A stretch of 64,000 bases of DNA from Gadus chalcogrammus (lineage: Eukaryota; Chordata; Actinopteri; Gadiformes; Gadidae). Below, in pieces: positions 1-9,495 of this stretch. Location of the stretch: assembly GCF_026213295.1 (NCBI RefSeq), contig NC_079426.1, positions 23,970,423 to 24,034,422 of the forward strand, in the 5' to 3' direction. Under the pieces are notes generated by a model that was not told where the DNA came from, made no database searches, and worked only from the letters and a program-made list of their open reading frames with translations. Position numbers and translations under genes: made by a program. The number at the start of each line of letters is the position of its first letter. Within the stretch, counting starts at the first letter, position 1.

Positions 1-857
1 CCATGATCCAGAGGGCCATATGGTTCACCCACTCTGCAGTGCCGGAACGAGAGCAGGCCAGCCTCACCCATTAGCTCCGGATGGACTACTTGGGCCCCGG
101 TTCTCGGAGCTCGCGCACCAGAAGTCTGTCCGTGAGAATCGTTCCCGGTTCGGGGCAATCCTCACGGGCTCCCCCTACCAGCAGGCTGGAAAGAAGCGGG
201 GTCGAACCCGGTCCCAACGCTCCAGGGGGCCGCCTCCAACCCTGATGCCGCAGCCGCCGCAGCCACAGTCGCAGCAGCAGCCGTAGCCGCAGCCGGGGAG
301 AGCAGCACAGCGGAGCCAGAAGCACCGCAAGCTGGCTCCCCATTTTTCTTTCCACAATAAAGATAATAAAGACTGTTCGGCCGAACGGCAGTACATATTT
401 CCTAAAGAGTGATAGCCAACTGCATCCTACGCTTGTTGTGCATTCCTCTAGGCTGCCTCTTTCCCCCCCCTCAGTCTGGTGGCTGTAGGGTGGCGGCCAG
501 ACGGCGTGTTTACATAAGCTCTGGTTCACCTGCTTCAGATAAGCGGCGTCCCTTTGAGCTTCGTGGGCGGACTGGAGACTCGTTACGCAAGCCTGTAGAT
601 ACGGACGCTTGTACCAGTCTCCTAGTTCCCCACATTATCCCCTCTACATCCCTCCTAAGGTCTGTGGAAGGTGAGAAGATGGGTCTGCGCGCTGTGGTTC
701 CAGCTAGCAGACAACTCGGCGATCCTAGCGCGGCTGCTCGTTGCTCGTTCATCAGCTGCCTGTTCAGCGGACACGAGCGCGGCGTCTAAACAGCTCGCTG
801 TGTATACAGTGACTGACTCTGTAACGTCTACCACGCTCGCTGAGCCCCCTCCCTTTC
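1..857 (+). pseudogene. Probable DIRS gag/ORF1 remnant
   Basis: This lies directly upstream of the RT on the same strand, where DIRS elements carry gag. A reading frame at 20-286 is rich in Arg, Pro and Gln and ends in a PQPPQPQSQQQP run; 409-857 contains only short overlapping frames. I see no zinc knuckle and no reliable start, so the assignment rests mainly on position. It could also be an unrelated upstream flank. Confidence 0.35.
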
Positions 858-884
858 ATGGGATGCCCCCCTTGGTTCACACAC

Positions 885-1418
885 AGTGTCCAGGCGGTAG
901 AGGCCGAGGAATACGTGTTACTCCTGGACAGCGTTCCTCAGCTGTCACCTCACCCTCACACCCTCATCAGCTCACCCATACAGTTCAAGCGCCGTCCCCC
1001 ACCTTTTATCGGTTTGGTGGGGACCAGGCTACGGAACCCAGTGGCAAGCATGGCTTTGGCAGCGGAGGTGGCCCGTATCTTGGGGAAGGGGGCCATCACT
1101 ACCCTACCCCCCCATGAGTCACACCTAGGGTTTTACTCCCGCTACTTTCTGGTTTCCAAGAAGTCAGGGGAGAAGAGTCCTATTCTGAATCTTCGCATGT
1201 TCAACAGATTTGTTGCCGCGAGGAAATACTGAATGCTCACTATCAAAGCGTTGCTCCGATGTGTGAGAGAGGGCGACAGGTTCACATCCCTTAATCTCAC
1301 GGATGCTTACTTCCACGTCCCTGTTCGGCAGGCACACAGGAAGATCTCCGCTTTGCCTTTATGGGGGTGGCGTACGAGTATCAATGCCTGCCATTCGGTT
1401 ACTCCCTGGCCCCGTGCA
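885..1418 (+). pseudogene. DIRS reverse transcriptase, N-terminal part
   Basis: The frame reads GFYSRYFLVSKKSG, then PILNLRMFNRFV, an in-frame TGA at 1230-1232, MLTIKALL, and the motif-A block LTDAYFHVPV, whose Asp is one of the RT catalytic residues. A frameshift near 1340-1350 moves the reading to the frame that gives YQCLPFGYSLAP, up to the point where a hAT-like element interrupts the gene at 1419. The enzyme would copy element RNA into DNA. The wording of these blocks is typical of fish DIRS polymerases rather than gypsy or LINE RT. The gene resumes at 2402. Confidence 0.85.
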
Positions 1419-1837
1419 GGGCTGGGCGATATGGACCAAAACTGACATCTGGATATTTTTGGTTAGAATGGCGATATACGATATTATAACGATATTTTGA
1501 ACAAAACGGGTAAAGTCTCTAGTTTTAACTCTGCGCCACAAGTATTCACCATCAACCATTTATTTAGGTTTAGTTTTTATTTTTGCTCAACGAAGAACAG
1601 CTGGGCTTTAAGTAAGGGATAATGTATAGAATGCTGGTCATTAAGATAAGCTGATATAAGCAAACTGGTAGGGACAATCCTTTCTTTCCCAAAGTCGGTT
1701 TGGACATGTCCCTCCGTCCCTATGCAAAATAACGCACCTGCTTTATTCTTACACATAACCAGACTCGGTCATTACTTCACTAAACTGACATGCACGCTAC
1801 CGCTCGCTCTCCTCGCTCGTCCACTCACTCGCTGGCG

Positions 1838-1838
<1 letters not shown>

Positions 1839-1925
<87 letters not shown>
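1839..1925. repeat. (CA)n microsatellite
   Basis: An uninterrupted CA run of about 43 units lies inside the hAT-like element. Long His-Thr or Cys-Val reading frames here are products of the repeat. Confidence 0.98.
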
Positions 1926-1928
<3 letters not shown>

Positions 1929-1952
1929 CAGTGATATGCGTATGATACTTTC

Positions 1953-2094
1953 TCGTTCGCACGAGATACTTTCTTGTTCGCACGAGATACTTCCTTGTGT
2001 TCACGAAATATTTTTTCATGCTCAAAAGATACTTTCTTGTGCGCACCAGATACTTTCTCGTGAGCACCAGATACTTTCTTTTGCTCACGAGAAA
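1953..2094. repeat. ~21-bp tandem repeat inside the hAT-like element
   Basis: About six imperfect copies of a unit like CACGAGATACTTTCTTGTTCG. Copies differ at the GTTCGC/GTGCGC/GAGCAC positions. The array directly follows the CA microsatellite. Confidence 0.8.
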
Positions 2095-2401
2095 CGTAAA
2101 AAAAATGTTTTTACCCAATGACCCTTTACGGGTTCCATACTCTCTACCACCGTGTCCGCCATGTTTTTGTTCAAAGTTTGTTTGTTTGTTGTGATGTGGG
2201 CGAACACTATGTACATGAAAGGGGCGAGATTGAGCAGCTGAACATGTCTTGTAGGCTCAGAGAGCAGCGGTCGGCCTTGGCACTCGCAAGGCAACATAAA
2301 AATAATATATAATATGCCGGAATGGCGATATTGTCTCAGCTAGATATCTCTTTCAAAAATATACCAGTATAAATGTTACTACCGGTGTATCGCCCAGTCC
2401 T

Positions 2402-2835
2402 ACCGCGCACCTTCTCAAAGTGTGTGGAGACCACTTTGAGACCGCTCAGGCATGAGGGAAAGAGGGTTCTCTTCTACCTCGACGACCTACTTATTCTGAG
2501 CAACTCAGACGAATCTGTGAGAAGGGACACCATCACGGTGATAAGCCATCTCTCTTTCCTGAGTTTTGCCATCAACTGGGAAAAGCCGGCAGATAGTCTA
2601 CTTGGGACTTTGCCTAGACTCAGCCACCATGACAGCAATGCTCTCGCCTCCTCGACGAGACGCCATCCTGTTGGCAATCTCCTGCTTTTCGTGTTTCACA
2701 GAAACGTGACCGCACTGTCCACCATGCGCCTGTTAGGGCTGATGGCAGCCGCCCATCCTGTGGTTCCCCTGGGTCTGCTCTTTATGCAGACCTCATGTCT
2801 CACGGCGGTTCCCACCGAGACGAGTGGCGGTTACA
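2402..2835 (+). pseudogene. DIRS reverse transcriptase C-terminal part and RNase H region
   Basis: The frame resumes with RTFSKCVETTLRPLR and then LFYLDDLLILSNSD; YLDD is the RT catalytic motif C and is intact. FAINWEKP follows, then a decayed linker with frameshifts that corresponds in position to RNase H, which removes RNA from the RNA-DNA hybrid. The reading ends in stops near 2850. The part upstream of the insertion lies at 885-1418. Confidence 0.8.
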
Positions 2836-2839
2836 TCCC

Positions 2840-3650
2840 GACATTGTCAGACTGATCTGGCAGAGGTTCGGTACGGCTCAGGTGGACCTGTTCGCATCCA
2901 GGGAGAACACACACTGCAGGTGGTAGTTGTCTCTCAACCCTGTATGCGGCGAAGTCGGGAGCTTTCTCCAATTGGTGTGACAGGAACCACGCTGTCCCAT
3001 CTCAATGTGAGGTGGGACGTGTGCTTGCGTTTCTGCAGTACTTATTGGAAAAAGGTTTGGCCTTCTCTACTATCAAGGTCTATGCGGAAGCCGTTTCGGC
3101 TGGCCCTGCAGGCTGTGATGGTAGACCTATCTTCAGCCATCCACTGGTCAAGAGATTCTAGCATGGGGTTAGATGTGTTAGGCCTGTTTTGCGCGTGCTT
3201 ACACCACCCTGGGATCTCCCCACCGTGTTGCGCGGGTTGTCCAGGGACCCTTTTGAGCCTCTGTCTCAGGCCTCTTTGGATGCCCTGTCCTTTAAGATGG
3301 CGCTCTAATTGGCTTTGGTTTCTGCCAAGCGGGCCGATGAGTTGACCGCTCTGTCTGCAGCCCGAGCTTCTTGTTGCTTAACGAGGACAGCTCCTTTGCA
3401 CTGCTCAGACCTAATCCTGCGTTCCTCCTAAAGAACATTAACAGTTATTTTCGGTCGAGAGATATTGTGCTTAAGGCTTTTCACCCCCCGCCTCATTCTA
3501 GTGAGGCGGAGGCGGAGTTGCATCTCCTGTGCCCGGTGCGGGCGCTGGCTATGTACTTGAAACGCTCAGCCGTGTTCGGCTCCACACAAACAACAGTTGT
3601 TTGTGTGTTTTAGCGACGCTGGCAGGGGCCGCACTCTCTTTAAACAGTGG
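2840..3650 (+). pseudogene. DIRS tyrosine recombinase, N-terminal and core-binding part
   Basis: Reading across frames shows VDLFASRENTHC (about 2880-2915) followed by an in-frame TAG, VLAFLQYLLEKGLAFSTIK (about 3012-3068, the alpha-helical core-binding region of YR enzymes), LALVSAKRADELTALS (about 3311-3357, whose Arg sits where the first catalytic Arg is expected) and LLCPVRALAMYLKRS (about 3523-3567). The enzyme would insert the circular DNA intermediate into the host. The gene is broken by frameshifts and then by a LINE at about 3655; the catalytic C-terminus is at 5406-5665. Confidence 0.8.
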
Positions 3651-3654
3651 TTTT

Positions 3655-5405
3655 CAATTCAATTCAATTCAATTTCTTTATTTCGCCATGTACACAGGTA
3701 CTAGGAATTTTGAATGGTATTCTCCATGCAGGCTGGAGCATAACAAATAGAACATAGAACAGAACAAAGGGACAAGACAGAACAACAATCCAAGAAAGTA
3801 CCAGTATGACCATGGAGGTAGTGCAATAATAGAATTGTTAAATAAGTTAAATAAATAAAGTAAAGTGCTGAGAGGAGCCATAAAGCTCATGTGCAAGGGC
3901 TGTTTATGAGGGCTATTGCTTGTGGAAAAAAGCTATTGAGGTGACGTGAGGTTTTTGTCATGATGGCCCTATATCGCCGTCCAGAGGGTAGACGGTTAAA
4001 GAGGCAGTTGGCAGGATGTGAGGGGTCTGCTGTGATCTTCACAGCTTTCCTGCGGGATCTGGAGCTGTGGAGGTCCTTGATGGAAGGAAGGGGGCAGCCG
4101 ATGATGCGCTCTGCAGCCCGTACGACTCTTTGGAGCCTGGCCTTAGAGCGGGCAGAGGCAGAGTCATACCAGACCGAGTATGAGGATGTAAGCACACTCT
4201 CAATGATGGCCCTGTAGAACTGCACCATGATGGGGGGGCTGACCTGAAGTCCTCTCAGCTGCCGAAGGAAGAACAGGCGCTGCTGGCCTTTCTTCACAAG
4301 TTGAGTGATGTTATTGTCCCATTTCAGTGTGTTGGTGATGGTTGTGCCTAGGAATTTGAAATGTTCGACTACAGTGACAGATGAGTTGTTGATGACAAGT
4401 GGGGGATATGTCTGAACCTTTTTTCGGAAGTCCACAATCATCTCCACTGTCTTGTTGACGTTGAGCTCTAGGTTGCTGACTGCACACCAGGACTCTAGAT
4501 GGGCGACCTCCCTCCGGTAGGCAGACTCGTTGTTGCTGATGAGACCTATCAGGGTGGTGTCGTCTGCATACTTGATGGTCTTGACAGACGGGTCACGGGA
4601 GGTGCAGTCATTCGTGTAAAGGGAGAAGAGCAGGGGGGACAGCACACAGCCCTGGGGGGCACCGGTGTTAACTGTGCGGGGCTGTGATAGATGCGGGCCC
4701 AGCCTGACATACTGTCTCCTGTCAGTGAGAAAATCTGTAATCCATAAGCAGGTGAGGGGGTGGATGTTGAGATGGGTCAGTTTGCTATGGAGGAGGTGGG
4801 GAATGATGGTGTTAAAGGCAGAGCTATAATCCACAAACAGGACTCTTGCAAAGGTGTTCCGATAGTCCAGGTGTTGTAGAATGTAGTGAAATGCTATGTT
4901 GATTGCATCATCTACTGAGCGGTTGGGTCTGTATGCAAATTGGAGGGGGTCCATGAGGTGGTCAGTGGATGCTTTTAGATAGGAGAGGACCAGGCGTTCA
5001 AATACTTTCATGACTACAGAGGTGAGGGCGACCGGTCTGTAGTCATTCAAGCAGGTGATCTTGGGCTTTTTTGGTACAGGGATGATGACAGCAGATTTGA
5101 AACAGGCAGGTACATGGCATAATTGAAGAGACTGATTGAAAATGTCCGTAAACACTGGAGCCAGCTCGCTGGCACAGTGCTTGAGGGTAGCCGGTGACAC
5201 CATGTCTGGCCCACACGCTTTCCTGGTGTTCTGGCCTTTGAAGAGCCACCGAACCTCATGCTCAGTGATGACTAGTGGAGCAGGTGAGGAGGTGGCCGGG
5301 GGAAGGGAGGCGGGGGTGGTGGAGGGGGGGGGCCCACTTGGTGCTTCAAACCTTGTGCAGAAAACGTTGAACTGGTCTGGTAGATTTGGGTCGTTAGAGG
5401 TGGGG
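3655..5405 (-). mobile_element. 5'-truncated CR1/L2-type LINE inserted in the DIRS recombinase
   Basis: The element runs on the minus strand. Its 3' tail is the repeat (TTGAA)n, seen on the plus strand at about 3655-3675, preceded by an untranslated region to 3886. The 5' end is cut at about 5405, within the linker before the RT, as usual after incomplete target-primed reverse transcription. Short flanking sequences (GGTTTTC and GTGTTCTC) may be a decayed target duplication. The DIRS coding frame picks up again immediately to the right with SRWICDG. Confidence 0.85.
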
Positions 5406-5407
5406 TG
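3887..5407 (-). CDS. LINE ORF2, reverse transcriptase and C-terminal part (5' truncated, open)
   Basis: The frame is open for 507 codons from the truncation point to the stop, although the surrounding DIRS is badly decayed, so this insertion is comparatively young. Visible RT blocks are LNDYRPVALT, FAYRPNRSVDDA, FVDYSSAFNTI (motif A), NTGAPQGCVLSPLLF (motif B) and KYADDTTLIG (motif C with YADD), followed by FLGTTI and the typical LINE C-terminus ending ALINSPCT. The endonuclease domain and true start are missing, so the product could not mobilise itself. Block wording fits the CR1/L2/Rex group of fish LINEs; I cannot choose the exact clade. A methionine at 5203 is only an internal residue, since the frame is open well upstream of it. 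Confidence 0.9.
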   Translation of the reverse strand, partial: HPTSNDPNLPDQFNVFCTRFEAPSGPPPSTTPASLPPATSSPAPLVITEHEVRWLFKGQNTRKACGPDMVSPATLKHCASELAPVFTDIFNQSLQLCHVPACFKSAVIIPVPKKPKITCLNDYRPVALTSVVMKVFERLVLSYLKASTDHLMDPLQFAYRPNRSVDDAINIAFHYILQHLDYRNTFARVLFVDYSSAFNTIIPHLLHSKLTHLNIHPLTCLWITDFLTDRRQYVRLGPHLSQPRTVNTGAPQGCVLSPLLFSLYTNDCTSRDPSVKTIKYADDTTLIGLISNNESAYRREVAHLESWCAVSNLELNVNKTVEMIVDFRKKVQTYPPLVINNSSVTVVEHFKFLGTTITNTLKWDNNITQLVKKGQQRLFFLRQLRGLQVSPPIMVQFYRAIIESVLTSSYSVWYDSASARSKARLQRVVRAAERIIGCPLPSIKDLHSSRSRRKAVKITADPSHPANCLFNRLPSGRRYRAIMTKTSRHLNSFFPQAIALINSPCT

Positions 5408-5665
5408 TTCTCGCTGGATATGTGATGGTGTTTGCTTAGCTTACTCTCGGCAGAGCTTAGCGCCACCGTTGGGCGTTAAAGCTGACTCAACACAACTCAG
5501 GCTCTACTCAGAGGCGTTTGGGTGGAAGACATCTGCGTGGCTGCGTCTTGGTCTTCCCCCGGTCCCTTTGACCATTTTTACATGTTAGACATGTCCAGGG
5601 GCTCTCTCTGCCACTCTGTGTTGGAGTCCGGGGCCCCTTCTACGGCTTTTAAGCGGCATCGTTAA
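5406..5665 (+). pseudogene. DIRS tyrosine recombinase, catalytic C-terminus
   Basis: The frame resumes with SRWICDGVCLAYSRQ and reaches PPLGVKADSTQ, where active relatives carry an HxxR box; here His is Asp and Arg is Gln. After a frameshift it reads VEDICVAASWSSP, then FYMLDMSRGS, whose Tyr is in the nucleophile position, and ends HSVLESGAPSTAFKRHR with stop TAA at 5663-5665. The tyrosine is kept but the catalytic HxxR is lost, so this copy could not recombine even without the LINE. Confidence 0.8.
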
Positions 5666-5681
5666 TATCCTCTCTCCGGCT

Positions 5682-5847
5682 GGCGAGTTGGATTTGACTG
5701 CCGGTATTTCTCCCGCCGTTTTTCAAATGAAAAATGGACTAGAGGGGTTCCTATTGGCTCACCAGTTGACGAGTTGGATTCTTCTGCCAGTATAGCACTC
5801 CCGCCGTTTTTTCAAATGAGAAACGGACGACAGAAGTTCCTTATTGG
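5682..5847. repeat. Two tandem ~85-bp units in the DIRS 3' region
   Basis: Each unit starts G(G/A)CGAGTTGGATT, contains CTCCCGCCGTTTTT then CAAATGA, and ends near TTCCTATTGG or TTCCTTATTGG. The units begin at about 5683 and 5768. They lie between the recombinase stop and the terminal inverted repeats. Function unknown. Confidence 0.75.
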
Positions 5848-6141
5848 AGAGATGGACTCCATAGCCCCGCCTCCGGTGGTAGCGGACCTAATGGAAACCA
5901 TATTACGCAGGTTTTTCTTTTCCATTTCATAGATTCAATGAAGCACGGATTGAGACAGAGTTCTTACAGACTCACTTTTTTCTCTTGATCATCACCTTGC
6001 TTGATCTAGGAGGAATTCGTTTTTTATTAAGCTGTTGTGTTTTGCACTTCCTCTGCTTTTTTGAGTCTGATGTGCCCTGGTGCCTTAAGTTTTTTGACTG
6101 GGGTCCAGCAGGAGTACATGATTGGGCTCCGCTTGCAGCTT

Positions 6142-6435
6142 CGCCTTAGCCCATGAGGCGAAGCCTAGATGGCTTAGCCTACATGAAATAGAACGATAGT
6201 TATGATATTATAACTCTAGTTCTATGATTGTAGGCTTAGCCTTCTAGTTTCTCACCTGCTGCACCTTCCAAATGCTGAAAGAATTGCGTGGAGGATGAGC
6301 GGCGGTATGCGCCGCATAATTGGTGCATGGTTGAAATTTTCAGTGTGCGCAAGCATGCGCACGGGACAAGCCCATAAGGCAAAGCCTAGACGGCTACGCC
6401 TACAATCATAGAACTAGAGTTATAATATCATAACT
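6142..6435. repeat. DIRS terminal/internal complementary repeats
   Basis: A 38-bp perfect inverted repeat is present: 6198-6235 (starts AGTTATGATATTATAACTC) and 6398-6435 (its exact reverse complement). Next to it, AAGCCTAGATGGCTTAGCC (6160s) and AAGCCTAGACGGCTACGCC (6380s) form a partial direct repeat. DIRS elements need inverted terminal repeats plus an internal complementary region to form circles, and this arrangement fits that role. The assignment to ITR versus ICR is inferred. Confidence 0.65.
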
Positions 6436-6763
6436 ACCGTTTCGAGACCTGTTCCTTGGCTCAGTGTTTCCCCCAGTAAATGTCTCAGTCAAGGTGGTAA
6501 GCAGTCGGTGGTGTTGTTGGCGCGGCGCTTTGCGCCGTGCCGAAAAATTTTGGGGGTATTTTGCTCAAAGATGCCAGTACGCATGAATGAAATAAACGAC
6601 TGTTTATTTCCATATAAATAAACAACAGTAGGTACAAATGTTGTGCAAACATGCAGACACTACAAAATAAAATTAAAGAAAAGTGCAAATTAAATACAAA
6701 TAATGGACAATACACTTAACTTTTGTATGCAAATTCAACTATTTACAGTTCCTTTTTTGGATC

Positions 6764-6961
6764 TTATTTGCGGCACAGCTGACAAGAGGCATCAGTGCAT
6801 GCAATTCTGCGTGGCTGTGCAAAGAACAGTTCTAGCGCCCTGCTGTAATTGAACTTAGACACTGGTGGGCCATTGATGCTGATCTTCATGCAGGCTGTAA
6901 GACTCTTGCCCTGCAGTTTCGCAGGTCTGTCTTTATCTACACATAGAGTGAATGAAGTCAA
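6764..6961 (-). pseudogene. Possible hAT transposase C-terminal remnant
   Basis: A minus-strand frame reads KISINGPPVSKFNYSRALEL then FFAQPRRI. This resembles the C-terminal dimerisation stretch of hAT transposases, where a short hydrophobic/Trp-rich helix is followed by Arg-Arg. No catalytic residues or zinc finger are present, so it would be a leftover of the parent gene. The short length makes the assignment tentative. Confidence 0.35.
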
Positions 6962-7127
6962 TGTTGTATATTTAATATTTTAAATTTTGAACTAAGATAG
7001 TGAGAAGATGATGGGCTTACCCTATTCATGGCAGAAAAATCTCGCTTTTTTTTTCTTTTTCTTTTTTTTTTCAACTTTTTTTTTTTTTTTTTTTTTTTAA
7101 TACATTGGTAGTCAAGGCGGGGCCCTA

Positions 7128-7157
7128 GTCTTGTTAAGGCGGCCGCCTTAACAAGAC
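7128..7157. repeat. 30-bp perfect palindrome
   Basis: GTCTTGTTAAGGCGG is followed directly by its reverse complement with no spacer. It lies 18 bp from the right TIR of the hAT element and could fold into a cruciform or bind a dimeric protein. Confidence 0.95.
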
Positions 7158-7787
7158 AGTGCTGGGGGAAACCCTGTTGGCTGTTGATCCCTCTTCCCCC
7201 AAGAGAACAGAAGCACTCTCACACTTGATAAGGTATATGGCCCTGGCTATGTCTCAGGTGACCAGGTTGGTTCATCCTTGTTGAGACATAACAAATTGCG
7301 AAATGCTGGAAATAACACCTTGTATTTCCGAGAGAGGCACGGGCCTGTTTCTAGACTAAGAAATGTGAATACAGAGAGACATTAAAATACACTAACATTT
7401 TACTTCATCATATTAAATGCAGTTTAAAGATCACCCTTAAAAATGAATGAAAAAATGAAATAAGCAGAAAAGGCAATAGTAAACATAAAAGTATACTCAT
7501 TATACTCAAGTAAACCAGGTGTAGGCTACTTAAAAAAATAACCAACTCATTAGGTTACTCATGATTAAACCAAAACAGATAAAAAATCGGAAAAATAAAG
7601 GAAATCGACTGTCCAGACACCTCCCTCTGCTCTGCGGTGAAGCTCCACCTTTCTTTAATAGCTCTCACTGTTCCAAGCATAATTGTGGTTCCATTAGTCT
7701 AAACAAAATTAAAGGGCTCAGAGGAAGGCTTAGCCTTAGAAACTTTGCAAAGAATAGGGCACCAGACCATGCGACGGGGTGGGCTCT

Positions 7788-8192
7788 CTAGCACAGCCAC
7801 CCTAAGGGGGGCAGTCCCCGGGGGGGGGGGGCGGTTATTCTGGTTACTCTTCTAACACACAGAGAGATAACTGGATGACCACATTGAGCATAATAATGGA
7901 AAGGACAATTGACAGTGCGATTTGGACTATCTGAGAAAACATAGACCCACCCAACCCACTTAGCCAACCTCCCAAAGACCAACCCCTAATCTCATCAAGA
8001 GCAACTATGACACCATAGTGTGGAATGATAGCAGAAAATAATCTCTGATCTGAAGTAGCATGAACATGAACCACTCAAATTAGGAAGCAGATATGAAAAA
8101 GCGTTCTGTCCATACACAAACATGGTCCCATTTACTGCAGGCAAGGCATCCGTAATTCCTTTCCTGAAATGGCAACCTGTTCCCGTGCACAC
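7788..8192 (-). pseudogene. Retroviral env-like transmembrane remnant
   Basis: Overlapping minus-strand frames contain a hydrophobic stretch (IVQIALSIVLSIIMLNVV) preceded by WLSGLGG. This sits downstream of integrase and upstream of the 3' LTR, where the transmembrane part of env belongs. Stops and frameshifts break it. The call rests on position and hydrophobicity; I cannot place the surface subunit or a fusion region. Confidence 0.4.
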
Positions 8193-8313
8193 ACACTATT
8201 ACCCACATCCTGCCCTTTTCCATCATTGGGATGAAGAGGGCATAAGCCTACAAACCCTACACGATTGTATCCCTTTAGCCTTAGCTAACTGATTGGCAGT
8301 TTGTTAAAAAGTG

Positions 8314-9260
8314 TTATCTTTGTGATTTCATTATGGCTGTCAAATGAAAATTTCCCCCTGTAAAAAGATGGCACAACAACATCAAAAGACTAACCTCCCG
8401 TGAAAATAAAAAAACTAATAGAATTTGGTATGGCCCCTCATATTTGGCCTCTAATGCTAGTCGTTGTGGTTTGTGAATCATAACCCATTGCCCTGGCACT
8501 AATGAGTATCCTCCCTCTGGGGGCTCTGCCCAAGCTTCCTTGACCTGGTTTGAAGTCACCTGGAGAGTCTGGGAGAGTTGGATGCAGTAGTTCATCAGAG
8601 CATCCGATATCAGGTGGACGTCTGAAGTCCGCAAGTCAACAGAGCCTGTGAAACTGAAGCATCGGCCAAACACAACCTTGAAGGGGGACAGTCCAACGTC
8701 TTTGTTGTATGTAGCTCTCAAGCTGCACAAGGTGATGGGCATCGTGTCCACCCATGGAGTCCCTTCTTGGTCCATCACCGCCAATCGCTCCTTCTGTGTC
8801 GGCTCGTTCCACCTGTCCTGACGATTGGGGTTGACACGGACATAGGAAAGACAATGTGATGTTCAGCATATGGCTCACCTCGGCGCACACTGCTCCAGTG
8901 AAATGGGTTCCATTGTCTGAGCAGATCTGATCAGGCAGCCCGTAGTGTGGAATGATATCTTTAACTAACACTTTGCCGCTGTGTTTGCGGCTGTTGAACG
9001 TCGGACTAGGTATGCTTCGATTCAGCGGATAATTTCTCAACTACCACGAGGACATCAAGATATCATCTACATGGAGGTAGTGTGATGCAATCCACCTGTA
9101 AGCATCGGAAAGGAGCCGGGGGTGCAGGGATTTTCAACATCGGCAGTTTCACTTTCCTGTCATGGTTGTTCTTGAGACATGTAGCACATCTCCTCACGAT
9201 GGCTTTTGCGAAAGCGTTGAATTTTGGTGACCACGAGACTTGCCCAAACCTAAGACGCAT
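8314..9260 (-). pseudogene. Retroviral integrase remnant (pol C-terminus)
   Basis: Reading the minus strand from 9260 gives a zinc-binding segment with CATCLKNN, then a catalytic core with ICSDNGTHF (a DDE Asp) and PQSSGQVERA (the third catalytic position), and a C-terminal part with LSPFKVVFG and LALEAKYEGPYQIL, the GPY/F module of gamma/epsilon-type integrases. At least three frame changes and a gap near 9041-9062 break it. The enzyme would have inserted proviral DNA. Similarity of blocks, not a database search, supports the call. Confidence 0.75.
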
Positions 9261-9495
9261 CTTTTACACACCCACATGCCCGAGTGAATGAAACTGTGTC
9301 GCCAGGTGTAGCAGTAGGCTCTGTGGTTCAACTGCCTGTTGCTGTGTCTCCATAAGTTGTCGTTGTGGAGATTTCCTGCATTCACACTCCATGGCCCTTT
9401 TTCTTATCGACTCGCGGCGTCTTGCATCTCCATTATGCTTTTCAAGCTTTCCTTGTGTTCCTCCTCTGATGTATGTTTATCTGTTTTCCTCAGTC

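Larger units (their letters stand above)
1419..2401. mobile_element. Non-autonomous hAT-like element inserted in the DIRS RT
   Basis: The left end reads GGGCTGGGCGATAT and the right end TATCGCCCAGTCC, an imperfect terminal inverted repeat. The flanks CCCGTGCA (1411-1418) and ACCGCGCA (2402-2409) match at 6 of 8 positions, fitting a decayed 8-bp target duplication as made by hAT transposases. Removing the insert rejoins the RT between SLAP and RTFSK. No transposase is visible inside; the content is AT-rich and contains a CA microsatellite and a 21-bp tandem repeat. Confidence 0.7.
1..6445 (+). mobile_element. DIRS-like tyrosine-recombinase retrotransposon, 5' end outside window
   Basis: The order read on the plus strand is a proline/glutamine-rich gag-like stretch, RT, RNase H, tyrosine recombinase (YR), then a non-coding end with inverted repeats. 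DIRS elements replicate through a circular DNA intermediate and integrate with a YR instead of a DDE integrase. The copy is dead: it has in-frame stops (for example TGA at 1230-1232), frameshifts, a hAT-like element in the RT (1419-2401) and a LINE in the YR (about 3655-5405). The last DIRS-type signal is the inverted repeat ending at 6435; a retrovirus LTR fragment starts at about 6447. Confidence 0.8.
6462..7176. mobile_element. hAT-like element (TIR CAGTGTTTCCCCCAG) in the LTR
   Basis: The ends are CAGTGTTTCCCCCAG and GCTGGGGGAAACCCTG (reverse complement CAGGGTTTCCCCCAGC). TTGGCT is present on both sides (6456-6461 and 7177-7182), and the empty site TTCCTTGGCTGTC is preserved in the related LTR at about 18829, which proves insertion. 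The interior contains a long T-rich tract (7040-7098) and a 30-bp palindrome at 7128-7157. Confidence 0.8.
6447..7394 (-). repeat. Partial 3' LTR of the retrovirus remnant, split by a hAT element
   Basis: The pieces 6447-6461 and 7177-7394 together match the LTR at 18614-19103 from about its CTTGTTCCTTGGCTGT segment onward. About 190 bp at the DIRS-side end are missing. The insertion at 6462-7176 lies inside the LTR. Confidence 0.7.

Noticed and set aside
1722..2118. Long His-Thr or Cys-Val reading frames as proteins
   Set aside because: They are translations of the CA microsatellite and the 21-bp repeat.
3960..4687. Plus-strand reading frames opposite the LINE
   Set aside because: They are antisense shadows of the LINE ORF2, which has all RT motifs on the minus strand.
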